64,000 bases of DNA from Modestobacter italicus (GTDB lineage Bacteria; Actinomycetota; Actinomycetes; Mycobacteriales; Geodermatophilaceae), in contig NZ_JABGCJ010000002.1 of assembly GCF_019799965.1 (NCBI RefSeq), positions 248,001-312,000 on the forward strand, written 5' to 3'. The notes beneath the pieces were generated by a model. That model was given only the letters and a program-made list of their open reading frames with translations. It was not told the DNA's origin and ran no database searches. Made by a program: the position numbers and the translations under genes. Of this stretch, positions 55,218-63,538 are shown piece by piece (the first letter of the stretch is position 1; each line of letters starts with the position of its first letter).

Positions 55218-55348
55218 GGCCGGTCCTCCGGAACAGGGCTTCGACGGTCTCTTGCGTCCTCGGCCGGTCCGCCGCGGGCTTGAGCCGGAACACTCAGTTG
55301 TGTGCGACAGAACCGGACTTCCCTGTTCCGGACCGCCGTCGCCCGTCC

Positions 55349-55354
55349 TAGGGT
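55349..55354 (+). promoter_or_regulatory. -10 element of the HIT gene
   Basis: TAGGGT ends 6 nt before the ATG. Confidence 0.5.
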
Positions 55355-55360
55355 CGGGGC

Positions 55361-55732
55361 ATGACCGCCGCTGCGAGCGACTGCCTGTTCTGCCGGATGG
55401 TGGCCGGGGAGATCCCGCCGGACGTCGTCCGGGAGACCGACCGGACGCTCGCCTTCCGGGACATCAACCCGCAGGCGCCCACCCACGTGCTGGTGATCCC
55501 CAAGGCGCACCACGCCACCCTCGGCGCGCTCGCGCAGGCCGACCCGGAGCTGACCGCCGAGCTGGTGGCGGCCGCGCACGCGGTCGCCGTCCAGGAGGGG
55601 CTGGTCACCGACAGCAGTCCCGAGCCGGGGTGGCGCCTGGTCGCCAACAGCGGCCCGCAGGCCGGGCAGACCGTGCACCACGTGCACCTGCACGTGCTCG
55701 GTGGCCGCGGCCTGGGCTGGCCGCCCGGCTGA
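55361..55732 (+). CDS. HIT-family nucleotide hydrolase/transferase
   Basis: A 123-residue histidine-triad protein of the HINT type. The triad is His107-x-His109-x-His111 (HHVHLHV). The N-terminal CLFC pair (Cys8, Cys11) may bind zinc. HINT proteins hydrolyse adenosine phosphoramidates. The gene lies just upstream of phoH, which is common in actinobacteria. Confidence 0.92.
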   Translation: MTAAASDCLFCRMVAGEIPPDVVRETDRTLAFRDINPQAPTHVLVIPKAHHATLGALAQADPELTAELVAAAHAVAVQEGLVTDSSPEPGWRLVANSGPQAGQTVHHVHLHVLGGRGLGWPPG

Positions 55733-55783
55733 GCGCCACCGGCCCGGCCGGGTCGAGCCGGGTGTCGGAGTGGCCCGCGCGGG

Positions 55784-55789
55784 TACGCT
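55784..55789 (+). promoter_or_regulatory. phoH -10 element
   Basis: TACGCT leaves a leader of about 40 nt before the phoH TTG. Confidence 0.4.
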
Positions 55790-55834
55790 GGCCCAGGTCA
55801 CAACCCCGTCGCAGGAAGGCAGGGTCGAGCGTTC

Positions 55835-56965
55835 TTGCCCGACACCTCACCAGACGCCGCACCGGAGACCATCGCGTCCTCCCGTGAGCTCTCCGCGCGT
55901 GCCGCGGCAGCCGGCGTCCCGGACAGCCCGGCCGTGCCGGCCGCCGTCCGCACCTCCATCACCGTCCCCGAGACCGTCTCCATGGTGGCCCTGCTGGGCT
56001 CCGGGGACGAGCTCCTCCGCCTGGTCGAGACCGAGCTCGTCGCCGACGTGCACGTGCGCGGCAACGAGATCGCCATCACCGGTCAGCCGGCCGACAACGC
56101 CTTCGCCGTCCGCGTCTTCGACGAGCTGATCGCGCTGCTGGCCACCGGCCAGGCCCTGCGCCCGGACTCGGTGCGCCGCGTCGTCGGCATGCTCCGCGCC
56201 GGCGGCTCCGAGCGCCCCGCGGAGGTGCTCAGCCTCGACATCATCAGCCGCCGGGGCCGCACCATCCGGCCGAAGACGCTCAACCAGAAGCGCTACGTCG
56301 ACGCCATCGACACCCACAGCGTGGTCTTCGGCATCGGCCCGGCCGGTACCGGCAAGACGTACCTGGCGATGGCCAAGGCCGTGCAGGCGCTGACCACCAA
56401 GCAGGTCAACCGGATCATCCTCACCCGCCCCGCGGTGGAGGCCGGTGAGCGGCTGGGCTACCTGCCCGGGTCGCTGTCGGAGAAGATCGACCCCTACCTG
56501 CGCCCGCTCTACGACGCGCTGCACGACATGGTCGACCCCGAGTCGATCCCGCGGCTGATGCAGGCCGGCACCATCGAGGTCGCCCCGCTGGCGTACATGC
56601 GCGGCCGCACCCTCAACGACGCGTTCGTCATCCTCGACGAGGCGCAGAACACCACCGCCGAGCAGATGAAGATGTTCCTCACCCGGCTCGGGTTCGGCTC
56701 CAAGATGGTCGTCACCGGTGACGTCACCCAGGTCGACCTGCCCGGCGGTGCGCAGAGCGGCCTGCGGGTCGTCCGCGACATCCTCGAGGGCATCGACGAC
56801 GTGCACTTCACCACGCTGACCAGCACCGACGTCGTCCGGCACCGGCTGGTCGGCGACATCGTCGACGCCTACGAGCGCTGGGACGCCGCCCGGCAGCCCG
56901 GCCCGGGCGCCGGACCGGCCCGCACCGCCCGGCCCGCCCGTCCGACCCGGCAGCAGGGGAGCTGA
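55835..56965 (+). CDS. phoH: PhoH-family ATPase
   Basis: A 376-residue P-loop protein with an N-terminal KH-like domain and a PhoH ATPase domain: Walker A GPAGTGKT near 170 and Walker [10 protein letters not shown]. PhoH is linked to YbeY in RNA processing; here ybeY begins 2 nt after its stop. The TTG start is the first plausible codon, with AGGAAGG and AGGG 10-15 nt upstream; a later start would cut into the conserved domain. The Arg/Pro tail is probably disordered. Confidence 0.92.
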   Translation: MPDTSPDAAPETIASSRELSARAAAAGVPDSPAVPAAVRTSITVPETVSMVALLGSGDELLRLVETELVADVHVRGNEIAITGQPADNAFAVRVFDELIALLATGQALRPDSVRRVVGMLRAGGSERPAEVLSLDIISRRGRTIRPKTLNQKRYVDAIDTHSVVFGIGPAGTGKTYLAMAKAVQALTTKQVNRIILTRPAVEAGERLGYLPGSLSEKIDPYLRPLYDALHDMVDPESIPRLMQAGTIEVAPLAYMRGRTLNDAFVILDEAQNTTAEQMKMFLTRLGFGSKMVVTGDVTQVDLPGGAQSGLRVVRDILEGIDDVHFTTLTSTDVVRHRLVGDIVDAYERWDAARQPGPGAGPARTARPARPTRQQGS

Positions 56966-56967
56966 GC

Positions 56968-57465
56968 GTGGCCGTCGAGGTCGCCAACGAGTCCGAGATC
57001 TCCGTCGACGAGGGCGCGCTGGCCGGCGTCTGCCGGTACGTGCTCGACGCCATGGAGGTCAGCCCGCTCGCCGAGCTGTCCGTGCTCTGCGTGGACGTCG
57101 ACTACATGGCCAGCCTGCACGAGCGGTGGATGGGCGAGAAGGGCCCCACCGACGTCCTGGCCTTCCCGATGGACGAGCTGGACACCGGCCGTCCCGACGA
57201 CCCGGACCCGGGCCCGGCGCTGCTCGGGGACGTCGTGCTCTGCCCGGCCGTCGCCGTCCGGCAGGCCCGCGCCGCCGGCCACTCGATGGCCGACGAGCTG
57301 CTGCTGCTGGCCACCCACGGCGTGCTCCACCTGCTGGGCTACGACCACATGGAGCCCGACGAGGAGAAGGAGATGTTCGGCCTGCAGTCCAAGTTGCTGG
57401 AGGGCTGGCGCTCCGTCCCCCGCGAGTCGGTGACCGGCGAACCCGTGGAGCCGGAGCAGCGATGA
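56968..57465 (+). CDS. ybeY: Endoribonuclease YbeY
   Basis: Zinc-dependent RNase needed for 16S rRNA 3'-end maturation and 70S quality control. The metal site [11 protein letters not shown] gives His117, His121 and His127. The 165-residue length is typical of actinobacteria. It overlaps the CBS-domain gene as ATGA, keeping the phoH-ybeY-CBS-era order. Confidence 0.94.
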   Translation: MAVEVANESEISVDEGALAGVCRYVLDAMEVSPLAELSVLCVDVDYMASLHERWMGEKGPTDVLAFPMDELDTGRPDDPDPGPALLGDVVLCPAVAVRQARAAGHSMADELLLLATHGVLHLLGYDHMEPDEEKEMFGLQSKLLEGWRSVPRESVTGEPVEPEQR

Positions 57466-58802
57466 GCTCGACCGCGATCGTCCTGCTGGTGATCGCCGTC
57501 GTCCTGGTGCTGGTCGCCGGGGTCTTCGCCGCGCTGGACGCCGCGCTGCAGCGGCTGTCGAAGGCGCGGGTGGACGAGCTGCGCCGCGACGGCGCCAAGC
57601 GGGCCGGTGCCCTGGTGCTGGTCATGGAGGACCGCGCCCGGCACGTGGCGCTGCTCCTGCTGCTGCGGATCGTCTGCGAGACCGCGGCCACCGTGCTGGT
57701 GACGCTGATCTTCTACGCACTCCTGGACGGGTTCACCCTCGGCGTGGTCGTGGCGACCGCGGTGATGACCGTGGTCAGCTACGTGCTCATCGGCGTCGGG
57801 CCCCGCACCGTCGGCCGGCAGCACGCCTACCCGGTCGCTCTGGCCGCCGCGCCGCTGATCCGGCTGCTCGGCCGGGTGCTCGGCCCGGTGGCCACGCTGC
57901 TGATCCTCATCGGCAACGCGATCACCCCCGGCAAGGGCTTCCGCGACGGCCCGTTCAGCAGCGAGGTCGAGCTGCGCGAGCTGGTCGACATGGCCGAGGA
58001 GCGCGGCGTCGTCGAGTCCGGTGAGCGCAACATGATCCACGGCGTCTTCGAGCTGGGGGACACGATCGCCCGCGAGGTGATGGTGCCCCGGCCCGACGTC
58101 GTCTGGATCGAGCGCGGCAAGACACTGCGCCAGGCGCTGGCGCTCTGCCTGCGCAGCGGGTTCAGCCGGCTGCCGGTGATCGGCGAGAACGTCGACGACA
58201 TCATCGGCGTCGTCTTCATGAAGGACCTAGTTCGCCGCTCGCAGGGGTCCTCGGACGCCCGGGCCGCCGAGCCCAGGGTGGAGGACCTGCTCCGCCCGGC
58301 CAGCTTCGTCCCGGAGTCCAAGCCGGTCGACGAGCTGCTGCGGGAGATGCAGGCCTCGCGCACCCACATGGCCGTCGTCGTGGACGAGTACGGCGGCTTC
58401 GCCGGGCTGGTCACCATCGAGGACATCCTCGAGGAGATCGTCGGCGAGATCGACGACGAGCACGACACCGTGCAGCGCCCGCCGATCGAGGAGCTCGAGG
58501 ACGGCTCGGCGCGGATCACCGCCCGGCTCCCGGTCGAGGACCTCGCCGACCTGTTCAAGGTCGAGCTCCCCGACGACGACGGCGTCGAGACCGTCGGTGG
58601 CCTGCTGGCCCGCGAGCTCGGAGTGGTGCCGATCGAGGGCTCCGCAGCCGAGGTCGGCGGCCTGCGCCTGGTCGCCGAGAGCACCGGCGGTCGGCGCAAC
58701 CAGATAGACACCATCCTGGTCTGCCGGGTGCCCGAGCCGGGTGACGAGGAGGCGGCCGAGGAGCCCGCGCGGGAGCCCGAGCCGGCCACCGTGGAAGGCT
58801 GA
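57462..58802 (+). CDS. CNNM/CorC-type CBS-domain membrane protein
   Basis: A 446-residue protein of the hemolysin-C-related family. It has a DUF21/CNNM membrane domain with about four hydrophobic segments (1-150), a pair of CBS domains (about 205-330; the second ends in [24 protein letters not shown]), and a C-terminal CorC/HlyC domain. Such proteins are implicated in magnesium or cobalt efflux rather than haemolysis. An acidic tail ends the chain. Confidence 0.9.
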   Translation: MSSTAIVLLVIAVVLVLVAGVFAALDAALQRLSKARVDELRRDGAKRAGALVLVMEDRARHVALLLLLRIVCETAATVLVTLIFYALLDGFTLGVVVATAVMTVVSYVLIGVGPRTVGRQHAYPVALAAAPLIRLLGRVLGPVATLLILIGNAITPGKGFRDGPFSSEVELRELVDMAEERGVVESGERNMIHGVFELGDTIAREVMVPRPDVVWIERGKTLRQALALCLRSGFSRLPVIGENVDDIIGVVFMKDLVRRSQGSSDARAAEPRVEDLLRPASFVPESKPVDELLREMQASRTHMAVVVDEYGGFAGLVTIEDILEEIVGEIDDEHDTVQRPPIEELEDGSARITARLPVEDLADLFKVELPDDDGVETVGGLLARELGVVPIEGSAAEVGGLRLVAESTGGRRNQIDTILVCRVPEPGDEEAAEEPAREPEPATVEG

Positions 58803-58808
58803 CCCCTC

Positions 58809-59147
58809 GTGACGTCTGCTGAGCTGGACCCCGAGGACGCCAAGCTGATCACGCTGGCCCGATCCGCCCGCGGCCGCACCGGCGCCGCCGAGGGCGCCGC
58901 GGTCCGCGACACCGACGGCCGCACCTACCTCGCCGCGACCGTGTCGCTGCCCTCGCTGCAGCTGTCGGCGCTGCAGGCGGCCGTGGCCGCGGCGGTCTCC
59001 AGCGGGGTCGAGGGGCTGGAGGCCGCGGCCGTGGTCAGCGCCGCGGAGTCGGTCGAGCAGGCCGGGCTGGCCGCGGTGCACGACCTGACGCCGTCCGCGC
59101 CGGTGCTGCTCGCCGGCCCCGACGGGACCGTCCGCACCACCGCCTGA
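58809..59147 (+). CDS. Cytidine-deaminase-like protein lacking zinc ligands
   Basis: A 112-residue protein at the place of Rv2365c between the CBS protein and era. The fold signature of cytidine deaminase is recognisable (LITLARSARGRTGAAEGAAVRD, LAAVHDLTPSAPVLL), but the zinc-binding C/H-A-E and PCxxC motifs are absent, with no Cys in the chain. It is unlikely to be an active deaminase; a binding or structural role is possible. The GTG start is 6 nt after the upstream stop. Confidence 0.8.
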   Translation: MTSAELDPEDAKLITLARSARGRTGAAEGAAVRDTDGRTYLAATVSLPSLQLSALQAAVAAAVSSGVEGLEAAAVVSAAESVEQAGLAAVHDLTPSAPVLLAGPDGTVRTTA

Positions 59148-59180
59148 CCGCCACCCCCGCCCGACCGCGCGAGCCCCGTG

Positions 59181-59320
59181 CTCGATCGCGCGAGAGCACC
59201 CGCGCTTGATCGCGCGAGAGCACCCGCGCTTGATCGCGCGAAAGCACCCGCGCTTGATCGCGCGAAAGCACCCGTGCTTGATCGCGCGAAAGCTCCCGCG
59301 CTTTCGCGCGATCAGGCGCG
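59181..59320. repeat. 24-bp tandem array closed by an inverted unit
   Basis: Five 24-bp units (59181, 59205, 59229, 59253 and 59277), built around TGATCGCGCGA(G/A)AGC, are followed by an inverted copy at 59301-59314. The last unit and the inverted copy form a perfect 14-bp stem (59279-59292 with 59301-59314) with an 8-nt loop. The array fills the gap between two convergent genes, so it may have grown from a terminator. Confidence 0.85.
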
Positions 59321-59332
59321 GGGCGGGCGGGG

Positions 59333-59944
59333 TCAGTCGTGGGCGAGCGGGTGGTCCAGGGCGTCGGCGACGGCCGCCGGGTCGCGGACCCAGCGGGTGA
59401 ACGCCTCGTCGGTCTGACCGTCCATGCCCAGGTGCCGCACGCTGATCCGCCGGCGGCCCGGCCGCCAGCCGCCCCGGCGCTTCGCCTTCGGCCAGCCGGC
59501 CGGCGGGGCGCCGGCGACCACGTCGGTGACCAGCGCCAGCGGCACGATCCCGAAGGACGACGTCTGCCGCAGCCCGGCGATGTCGGTGGACAGCGCATGG
59601 TCGCCGATGGTGAACCGGCCGGTGGAGACCACCAGCACGAGCAGCCCCAGCCCGAGGGCGATCGGGGCCTCGTCGGCGACCGCCGCGCCGCCGTCCCGCC
59701 AGGCCAGGAAGCCCAGCCACGCGGTCACGGCGAGCACGGTGAGCGCGACGACGACGGGGCCGGCCGGGTCGTACTGCCAGTAGCGCAGCGGCCGCGGGGT
59801 GACCGTGACGCTGCGCTTGGGCCCGCGGCCGGCGAAGTAGCCGTAGCTGGTCACCTGGGTGAGGTGCTGCTCACGGGCCCGGGCCGCGGTCACGACCAGG
59901 GGCTCACCGTCGTTGCGTCGGGACCGGGGAGGCATGCGGTTCAT
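59333..59944 (-). CDS. Hypothetical membrane protein
   Basis: A 203-residue protein that I do not recognise. It has a basic N-terminus, two adjacent hydrophobic segments (about 64-82 and 92-108), then a cytoplasmic part with strands such as FTIGDHALSTDIAGLRQTS that resemble PH-like membrane proteins. A basic patch follows near 155. A second in-frame ATG 9 nt downstream is an equally good start. Confidence 0.65.
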   Translation of the reverse strand: MNRMPPRSRRNDGEPLVVTAARAREQHLTQVTSYGYFAGRGPKRSVTVTPRPLRYWQYDPAGPVVVALTVLAVTAWLGFLAWRDGGAAVADEAPIALGLGLLVLVVSTGRFTIGDHALSTDIAGLRQTSSFGIVPLALVTDVVAGAPPAGWPKAKRRGGWRPGRRRISVRHLGMDGQTDEAFTRWVRDPAAVADALDHPLAHD

Positions 59945-59997
59945 GATCCCAGCAGCGGCCCGGCGCCTGCCGCAGCGGTGCTGTCGGTGTGCAGTGG

Positions 59998-60003
59998 GAG
60001 ACT
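59998..60003 (+). promoter_or_regulatory. era -10-like element
   Basis: GAGACT ends 7 nt before the era GTG; the same hexamer stands 6 nt before the def leader ORF. Confidence 0.35.
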
Positions 60004-60010
60004 GGACGAC

Positions 60011-60928
60011 GTGACCTCATCCGATCAGCCGCCGTACCGCAGCGGCTTCGCCTGCCTGGTCGGCCGGCCCAACGCCGGCAAGACCACGCTGACGAACGCC
60101 CTGGTCGGCGAGAAGGTCGGCATCGTCAGCAACCGGCCGCAGACGACCCGGCACGCCATCCGCGGCGTCGTCCACCGTCCGGCCGGCCAGCTGGTGCTCG
60201 TCGACACCCCCGGGCTGCACAAGCCCAAGAGCCTGCTCGGCCAGCGGCTGAACGACGTCGTCCGGGACACGCTGTCCGAGGTCGACGTCATCGTCTTCTG
60301 CATCCCCGCCGACCAGCCCGTCGGCACCGGTGACGCCTTCATCGCCCGGCAGCTCAAGGAGGTCACCACCCCGATCGTGCTGGTGGTGACCAAGACCGAC
60401 GCGGCCAGCAAGAAGCAGGTCACCGAGCAGCTCGTCGCTGCCAGCAAGCTGGTCGAGGCCCGCGAGATCGTGCCGGTCAGCGCGGTCGCCGGCGACCAGG
60501 TCGAGCTGCTGGAGGACCTGCTGATCGGGCTGCTGCCCGAGGGCCCGCCGATGTACCCGGACGAGCAGACCACCGACGAGGACGTCGAGCGGCAGATCGC
60601 CGAGCTGGTCCGCGAGGCGGCGCTGGAGAAAGTGCGCCAGGAGGTGCCGCACTCCCTGGCCGTCACCGTCGAGGAGATCAACCGCAAGCCCGACCCGCGC
60701 GACCCCGACGCCGTCTTCACCGAGATCCACGCGCTGCTGCACGTCGAGCGACCCAGCCAGAAGCCGATGCTGCTGGGCAAGGGCGGCGCCACCATCAAGG
60801 CGATCGGCAGCGAGGCCCGGGTCGGGCTGGAGACGCTGCTGGGTGGCCGGGTGCACCTGGCCCTGCACGTGACGGTGCTGGGGGAGTGGCAGGACGACCC
60901 GAAGAAGCTCCAGCGGCTGGGCTACTGA
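60011..60928 (+). CDS. era: GTPase Era
   Basis: Essential GTPase of 16S rRNA maturation. The 305-residue protein has the G domain (GRPNAGKT at 18-25, DTPGLHKP, TKTD) and a C-terminal KH domain with LGKGGATIKAIG. It follows the ybeY/CBS cluster, with a divergent membrane gene between. The start GTG fits the family N-terminus. Confidence 0.95.
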   Translation: MTSSDQPPYRSGFACLVGRPNAGKTTLTNALVGEKVGIVSNRPQTTRHAIRGVVHRPAGQLVLVDTPGLHKPKSLLGQRLNDVVRDTLSEVDVIVFCIPADQPVGTGDAFIARQLKEVTTPIVLVVTKTDAASKKQVTEQLVAASKLVEAREIVPVSAVAGDQVELLEDLLIGLLPEGPPMYPDEQTTDEDVERQIAELVREAALEKVRQEVPHSLAVTVEEINRKPDPRDPDAVFTEIHALLHVERPSQKPMLLGKGGATIKAIGSEARVGLETLLGGRVHLALHVTVLGEWQDDPKKLQRLGY

Positions 60929-60967
60929 GGTGACGAGCACTCCGGCGCGCGGCGCGACCGAGGGCCG

Positions 60968-61714
60968 ATGAGCACCACCCCGCAGTCGCTGTACCGCGAC
61001 GAGGGCGTCGTGCTGCGCACCCAGAAGCTGGGTGAGGCCGACCGGATCGTCACCGTGCTCACCCGCCGCACCGGCAAGGTGCGGGCGGTGGCCAAGGGCG
61101 TACGCCGCACCAAGAGCAAGTTCGGCGCCCGGCTGGAGCCGTTCAGCCACGTCGACCTGCAGCTCTACACCGGCCGCAACCTCGACATCGTCAGCCAGAC
61201 CGAGTCGATCCGCGCCTACGGCACCGAGATAGTCGGCGACTACCGCGCCTACACCGCCGGCACTGCGGTGCTGGAGACCGCCGACCGGCTGACGGTGGAG
61301 GAGAAGGAGCCGTCGCTGCGGATGTTCCTGCTGGTCATCGGTGCGCTGCGCACGCTGGCCGAGGGCGAGAAGCCGCCGGCGCTGGTGCTCGACGCCTTCC
61401 TGCTGCGGGCGATGTCGGTGGCCGGCTGGGAGCCGGCGCTGGGCGACTGCGCCCGCTGCGGCGAGGCCGGCCCGCACCGGCACTTCTCCGTCCCGGCCGG
61501 GGGCACCGTCTGCCCGTCGTGCCGGCCCACCGGCTCGGCGATGCCCAGCCCGGTCACCATCGAGCTCATGGAGGCGCTGTTGTCCGGCGACTGGGGGCAT
61601 GCCGAGGCCAGCCTCGGCACCAACCGGCGGGAGGGCAGCGGCCTGGTCGCCGCCCTGCTGCAGTGGCACCTGGAGCGCGGGCTGCGCTCGCTGCCGCTGG
61701 TGGACCGGACGTGA
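60968..61714 (+). CDS. recO: DNA repair protein RecO
   Basis: Loads RecA onto SSB-coated DNA together with RecR. The 248-residue protein has the N-terminal OB fold ([21 protein letters not shown]) and a C-terminal helical domain with a zinc site of two CxxC pairs (CARC and CPSC). The ATG follows GAGGG. Its stop overlaps a 12-codon mini-ORF as GTGA. Confidence 0.94.
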   Translation: MSTTPQSLYRDEGVVLRTQKLGEADRIVTVLTRRTGKVRAVAKGVRRTKSKFGARLEPFSHVDLQLYTGRNLDIVSQTESIRAYGTEIVGDYRAYTAGTAVLETADRLTVEEKEPSLRMFLLVIGALRTLAEGEKPPALVLDAFLLRAMSVAGWEPALGDCARCGEAGPHRHFSVPAGGTVCPSCRPTGSAMPSPVTIELMEALLSGDWGHAEASLGTNRREGSGLVAALLQWHLERGLRSLPLVDRT

Positions 61715-61749
61715 GCACCCGCCCGGCTCCCGCGGGGGTGGCCTGGTGA
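61711..61749 (+). CDS. Mini-ORF bridging recO and uppS
   Basis: The 12-residue frame ([12 protein letters not shown]) starts in a GTGA overlap with the recO stop and ends in a GTGA overlap with the uppS start. It would let a ribosome leaving recO reinitiate twice and reach uppS. It may be a coupling device rather than a functional peptide. Confidence 0.35.
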   Translation: MSTRPAPAGVAW

Positions 61750-62510
61750 CGCGGGAGGTGAAGCAGCCGAACGCGCACCCGTCCGGGGCGACGCCGCCGT
61801 CGATCCCGGCGGACAAGGTGCCTCACCACGTGGCGATCGTGATGGACGGCAACGGCCGGTGGGCCAAGCAGCGCGGGCTGCCCCGCACCGCCGGGCACGA
61901 GGCGGGGGAGGCCTCGCTGTTCGACTGCGTCGAGGGCGCCATCGAGCTGGGCATCGGGGCGATCAGCGCCTACGCCTTCTCCACCGAGAACTGGCGGCGC
62001 AGCCCGGAGGAGGTCCGCTTCCTGATGGGCTTCAACCGCGACGTGATCCGCCGGCGCCGCGACGAGATGCACGACCTCGGCGTCCGGGTGCGCTGGGCCG
62101 GGCGCCGTCCGAAGCTCTGGCGCAGCGTGATCAAGGAGCTGGAGATCGCCGAGGAGCTGACCAAGGACAACGACGTCCTGACCCTCACGATGTGCGTGAA
62201 CTACGGCGGCCGGGCCGAGATCGCCGACGCCGCCGCGGCCATCGCCCGGGAGGTCGCCGCCGGGCGGATCAAGCCGGACAAGGTGACCGAGGAGACGGTC
62301 GCCCGGTTCCTCGACGAGCCGGACATGCCCGACGTCGACCTGTTCGTCCGCAGCTCCGGGGAGAACCGGACCAGCAACTTCCTGCTCTGGCAGTCGGCCT
62401 ACGCCGAGCTGGTCTTCCTGGACACGCTGTGGCCGGACTTCGACCGCCGGCACCTGTGGCAGGCCTGCGAGGAGTACGCCAGCCGGCAACGCCGCTTCGG
62501 CAGCGCGTGA
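61746..62510 (+). CDS. uppS: (Di)trans,poly-cis-polyprenyl diphosphate synthase
   Basis: cis-Prenyltransferase that makes the polyprenyl carrier lipid of cell-wall synthesis. In 254 residues it has the catalytic MDGNGRWA with Asp34, the [11 protein letters not shown] segment, and the C-terminal [20 protein letters not shown] region. In Mycobacterium the equivalent makes decaprenyl diphosphate; chain length here is not predictable. The GTG start lies in an overlap with the mini-ORF. Confidence 0.94.
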   Translation: MTREVKQPNAHPSGATPPSIPADKVPHHVAIVMDGNGRWAKQRGLPRTAGHEAGEASLFDCVEGAIELGIGAISAYAFSTENWRRSPEEVRFLMGFNRDVIRRRRDEMHDLGVRVRWAGRRPKLWRSVIKELEIAEELTKDNDVLTLTMCVNYGGRAEIADAAAAIAREVAAGRIKPDKVTEETVARFLDEPDMPDVDLFVRSSGENRTSNFLLWQSAYAELVFLDTLWPDFDRRHLWQACEEYASRQRRFGSA

Positions 62511-62791
62511 GCGTCACCGCCGGCGCACTCGCCGAGCACACTGCAGGGGTGCTCGTCGCGGGCCGGACCAGCCCCGTCGTCCTGGCCAGGGAGTACGGGC
62601 CCGGGCTGGGCTACGGCCCGATCACCACGGCGGTGCTCGCCGGCCTGGTCATCGCCGGCTGCGCCGTGGTCGTGCTGGGGTACCTGGCGATCAGGTTCCA
62701 GTGGTGGCGGCAGGACCGCAGGGAAAGCGAGACCCGCCGCAGCACCCGCCGGAGCGGCGGAGACCGGGGCGAGCCGCACCGCGAGCCGTAG
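62507..62791 (+). CDS. Small single-pass membrane protein
   Basis: A 94-residue protein overlapping uppS as GTGA, so it is translated with it. One strong transmembrane helix (about 37-60, [23 protein letters not shown]) is followed by a very basic Arg-rich tail of about 30 residues, presumably cytoplasmic. I do not recognise the family. It ends in TAG. Confidence 0.65.
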   Translation: MSVTAGALAEHTAGVLVAGRTSPVVLAREYGPGLGYGPITTAVLAGLVIAGCAVVVLGYLAIRFQWWRQDRRESETRRSTRRSGGDRGEPHREP

Positions 62792-62864
62792 CCGCTGCTC
62801 CGCCGCCCGTGCAGCGGTCGGCACGAACACGGCAGGCCGATCGGCTCGCGATCGGACGGTGCGC

Positions 62865-63194
62865 TCAGTCGCTGCCGTGGGCGGCGTGGGCTAGGGCGTC
62901 GCGGACGATGTGCGCCACGTGCCCGTCGACCAGCCGGTAGTCGACCTCCCGGTGCCGGCGCACCCCGGTGACCAGGCCGGTGTCGCGCAGCACCCGCAGG
63001 TGCTGGGAGACCAGCGGTTGCGGCACCCCGAGCGCGTCCACCAGCTGGTGCACGCAGCGGGAGCCGTGCTCGTCGAGCAGGGTCACGATCGACATCCGCA
63101 GCGGCGAGGCGAGCGCGGCGAGCAGCTCGCTGGCGGCCTGGACGTCGGCGGGTACGGTCCGGGCCGCCGGCCGGGTGGACGCGGTCGCGGTCAT
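62865..63194 (-). CDS. ArsR/SmtB-family metal-type repressor
   Basis: A 109-residue winged-helix repressor: the recognition helix lies in LVDALGVPQPLVSQHLRVLRD, followed by the wing REVDYRLVDGHVAHIV. The C-terminal helix contains His residues (DGHVAHIV, HAAHGSD) usable as a zinc site, as in SmtB. In Mycobacterium smtB-furB occupy this place after uppS; no fur gene is seen here. The ATG at 63194 fits a promoter 6 nt upstream; a TTG 36 nt further up is less likely. Confidence 0.87.
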   Translation of the reverse strand: MTATASTRPAARTVPADVQAASELLAALASPLRMSIVTLLDEHGSRCVHQLVDALGVPQPLVSQHLRVLRDTGLVTGVRRHREVDYRLVDGHVAHIVRDALAHAAHGSD

Positions 63195-63200
63195 GGCGTC

Positions 63201-63230
63201 ATGGTCCGAGTCGGTGAGAACCGTTGTCAA
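63201..63230 (-). promoter_or_regulatory. Promoter and operator of the ArsR gene
   Basis: Minus-strand -35 TTGACA (63225-63230) and -10 GACCAT (63201-63206) are 18 bp apart. An imperfect inverted repeat TGAGAA-CCG-TTGTCA (63215-63229) covers the -35 and part of the spacer, as expected for an autorepressed ArsR gene. Confidence 0.5.
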
Positions 63231-63259
63231 CTCCCGGTCTGAGGAGGAAGCTGGCCCCG

Positions 63260-63535
63260 GTGTTCGCCGTCACCCGTCTGCGAGTCCCCGAAGCCACCGT
63301 TCCGGCGTTCCTGACCGCCGCCGACGAACTGCTGGCCGCCCTGGGCGAGCGCCCCGGCTTCCTCCGCGGCGAGCTCGGCCGGTCCGCCGACGACCCGCAG
63401 CTGTTCGCGCTGTGCACCAGCTGGGACGGCGTCGGCGCCTACCGCCGCGGCCTGTCGGCGGCCGAGGTGAAGATCGCCGGGGCGCCGGTGTGGGCGCACG
63501 CGCTGGACGAGCCGGGCGTCTACCTCACCGACTGA
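63260..63535 (+). CDS. Antibiotic-biosynthesis-monooxygenase-fold protein
   Basis: A 91-residue dimeric alpha/beta-barrel-type protein of the ABM family (FAVTRLRVPEATVPAFL, RPGFLRGELGRS, ALCTSWDGVGAYRRGL). Members oxidise polyketides, degrade heme or serve unknown roles. The start is uncertain: GTG 63260 lies 12 nt after AGGAGG, while a CTG at 63251 lies only 3 nt after it. It is divergent from the ArsR gene and may share its operator. Confidence 0.7.
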   Translation: MFAVTRLRVPEATVPAFLTAADELLAALGERPGFLRGELGRSADDPQLFALCTSWDGVGAYRRGLSAAEVKIAGAPVWAHALDEPGVYLTD

Positions 63536-63538
63536 GCC

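Noticed and set aside
58809-59147. Active cytidine deaminase
   Set aside because: Zinc ligands and the catalytic glutamate motif are missing.
59181-59300. CRISPR array
   Set aside because: The units are directly adjacent with no spacers, and no cas genes are present.
59178-59417. Open frames with an LDRAKAPA-type 8-residue repeat
   Set aside because: The 24-bp DNA repeat is a multiple of three, so it is open in several frames; there is no ribosome-binding site and it lies between convergent stops.
61856-62791. Long plus-strand frame overlapping uppS and continuing into the membrane gene
   Set aside because: Only its last 95 codons, after GTG 62507, look like protein; the earlier part is a shadow of uppS.
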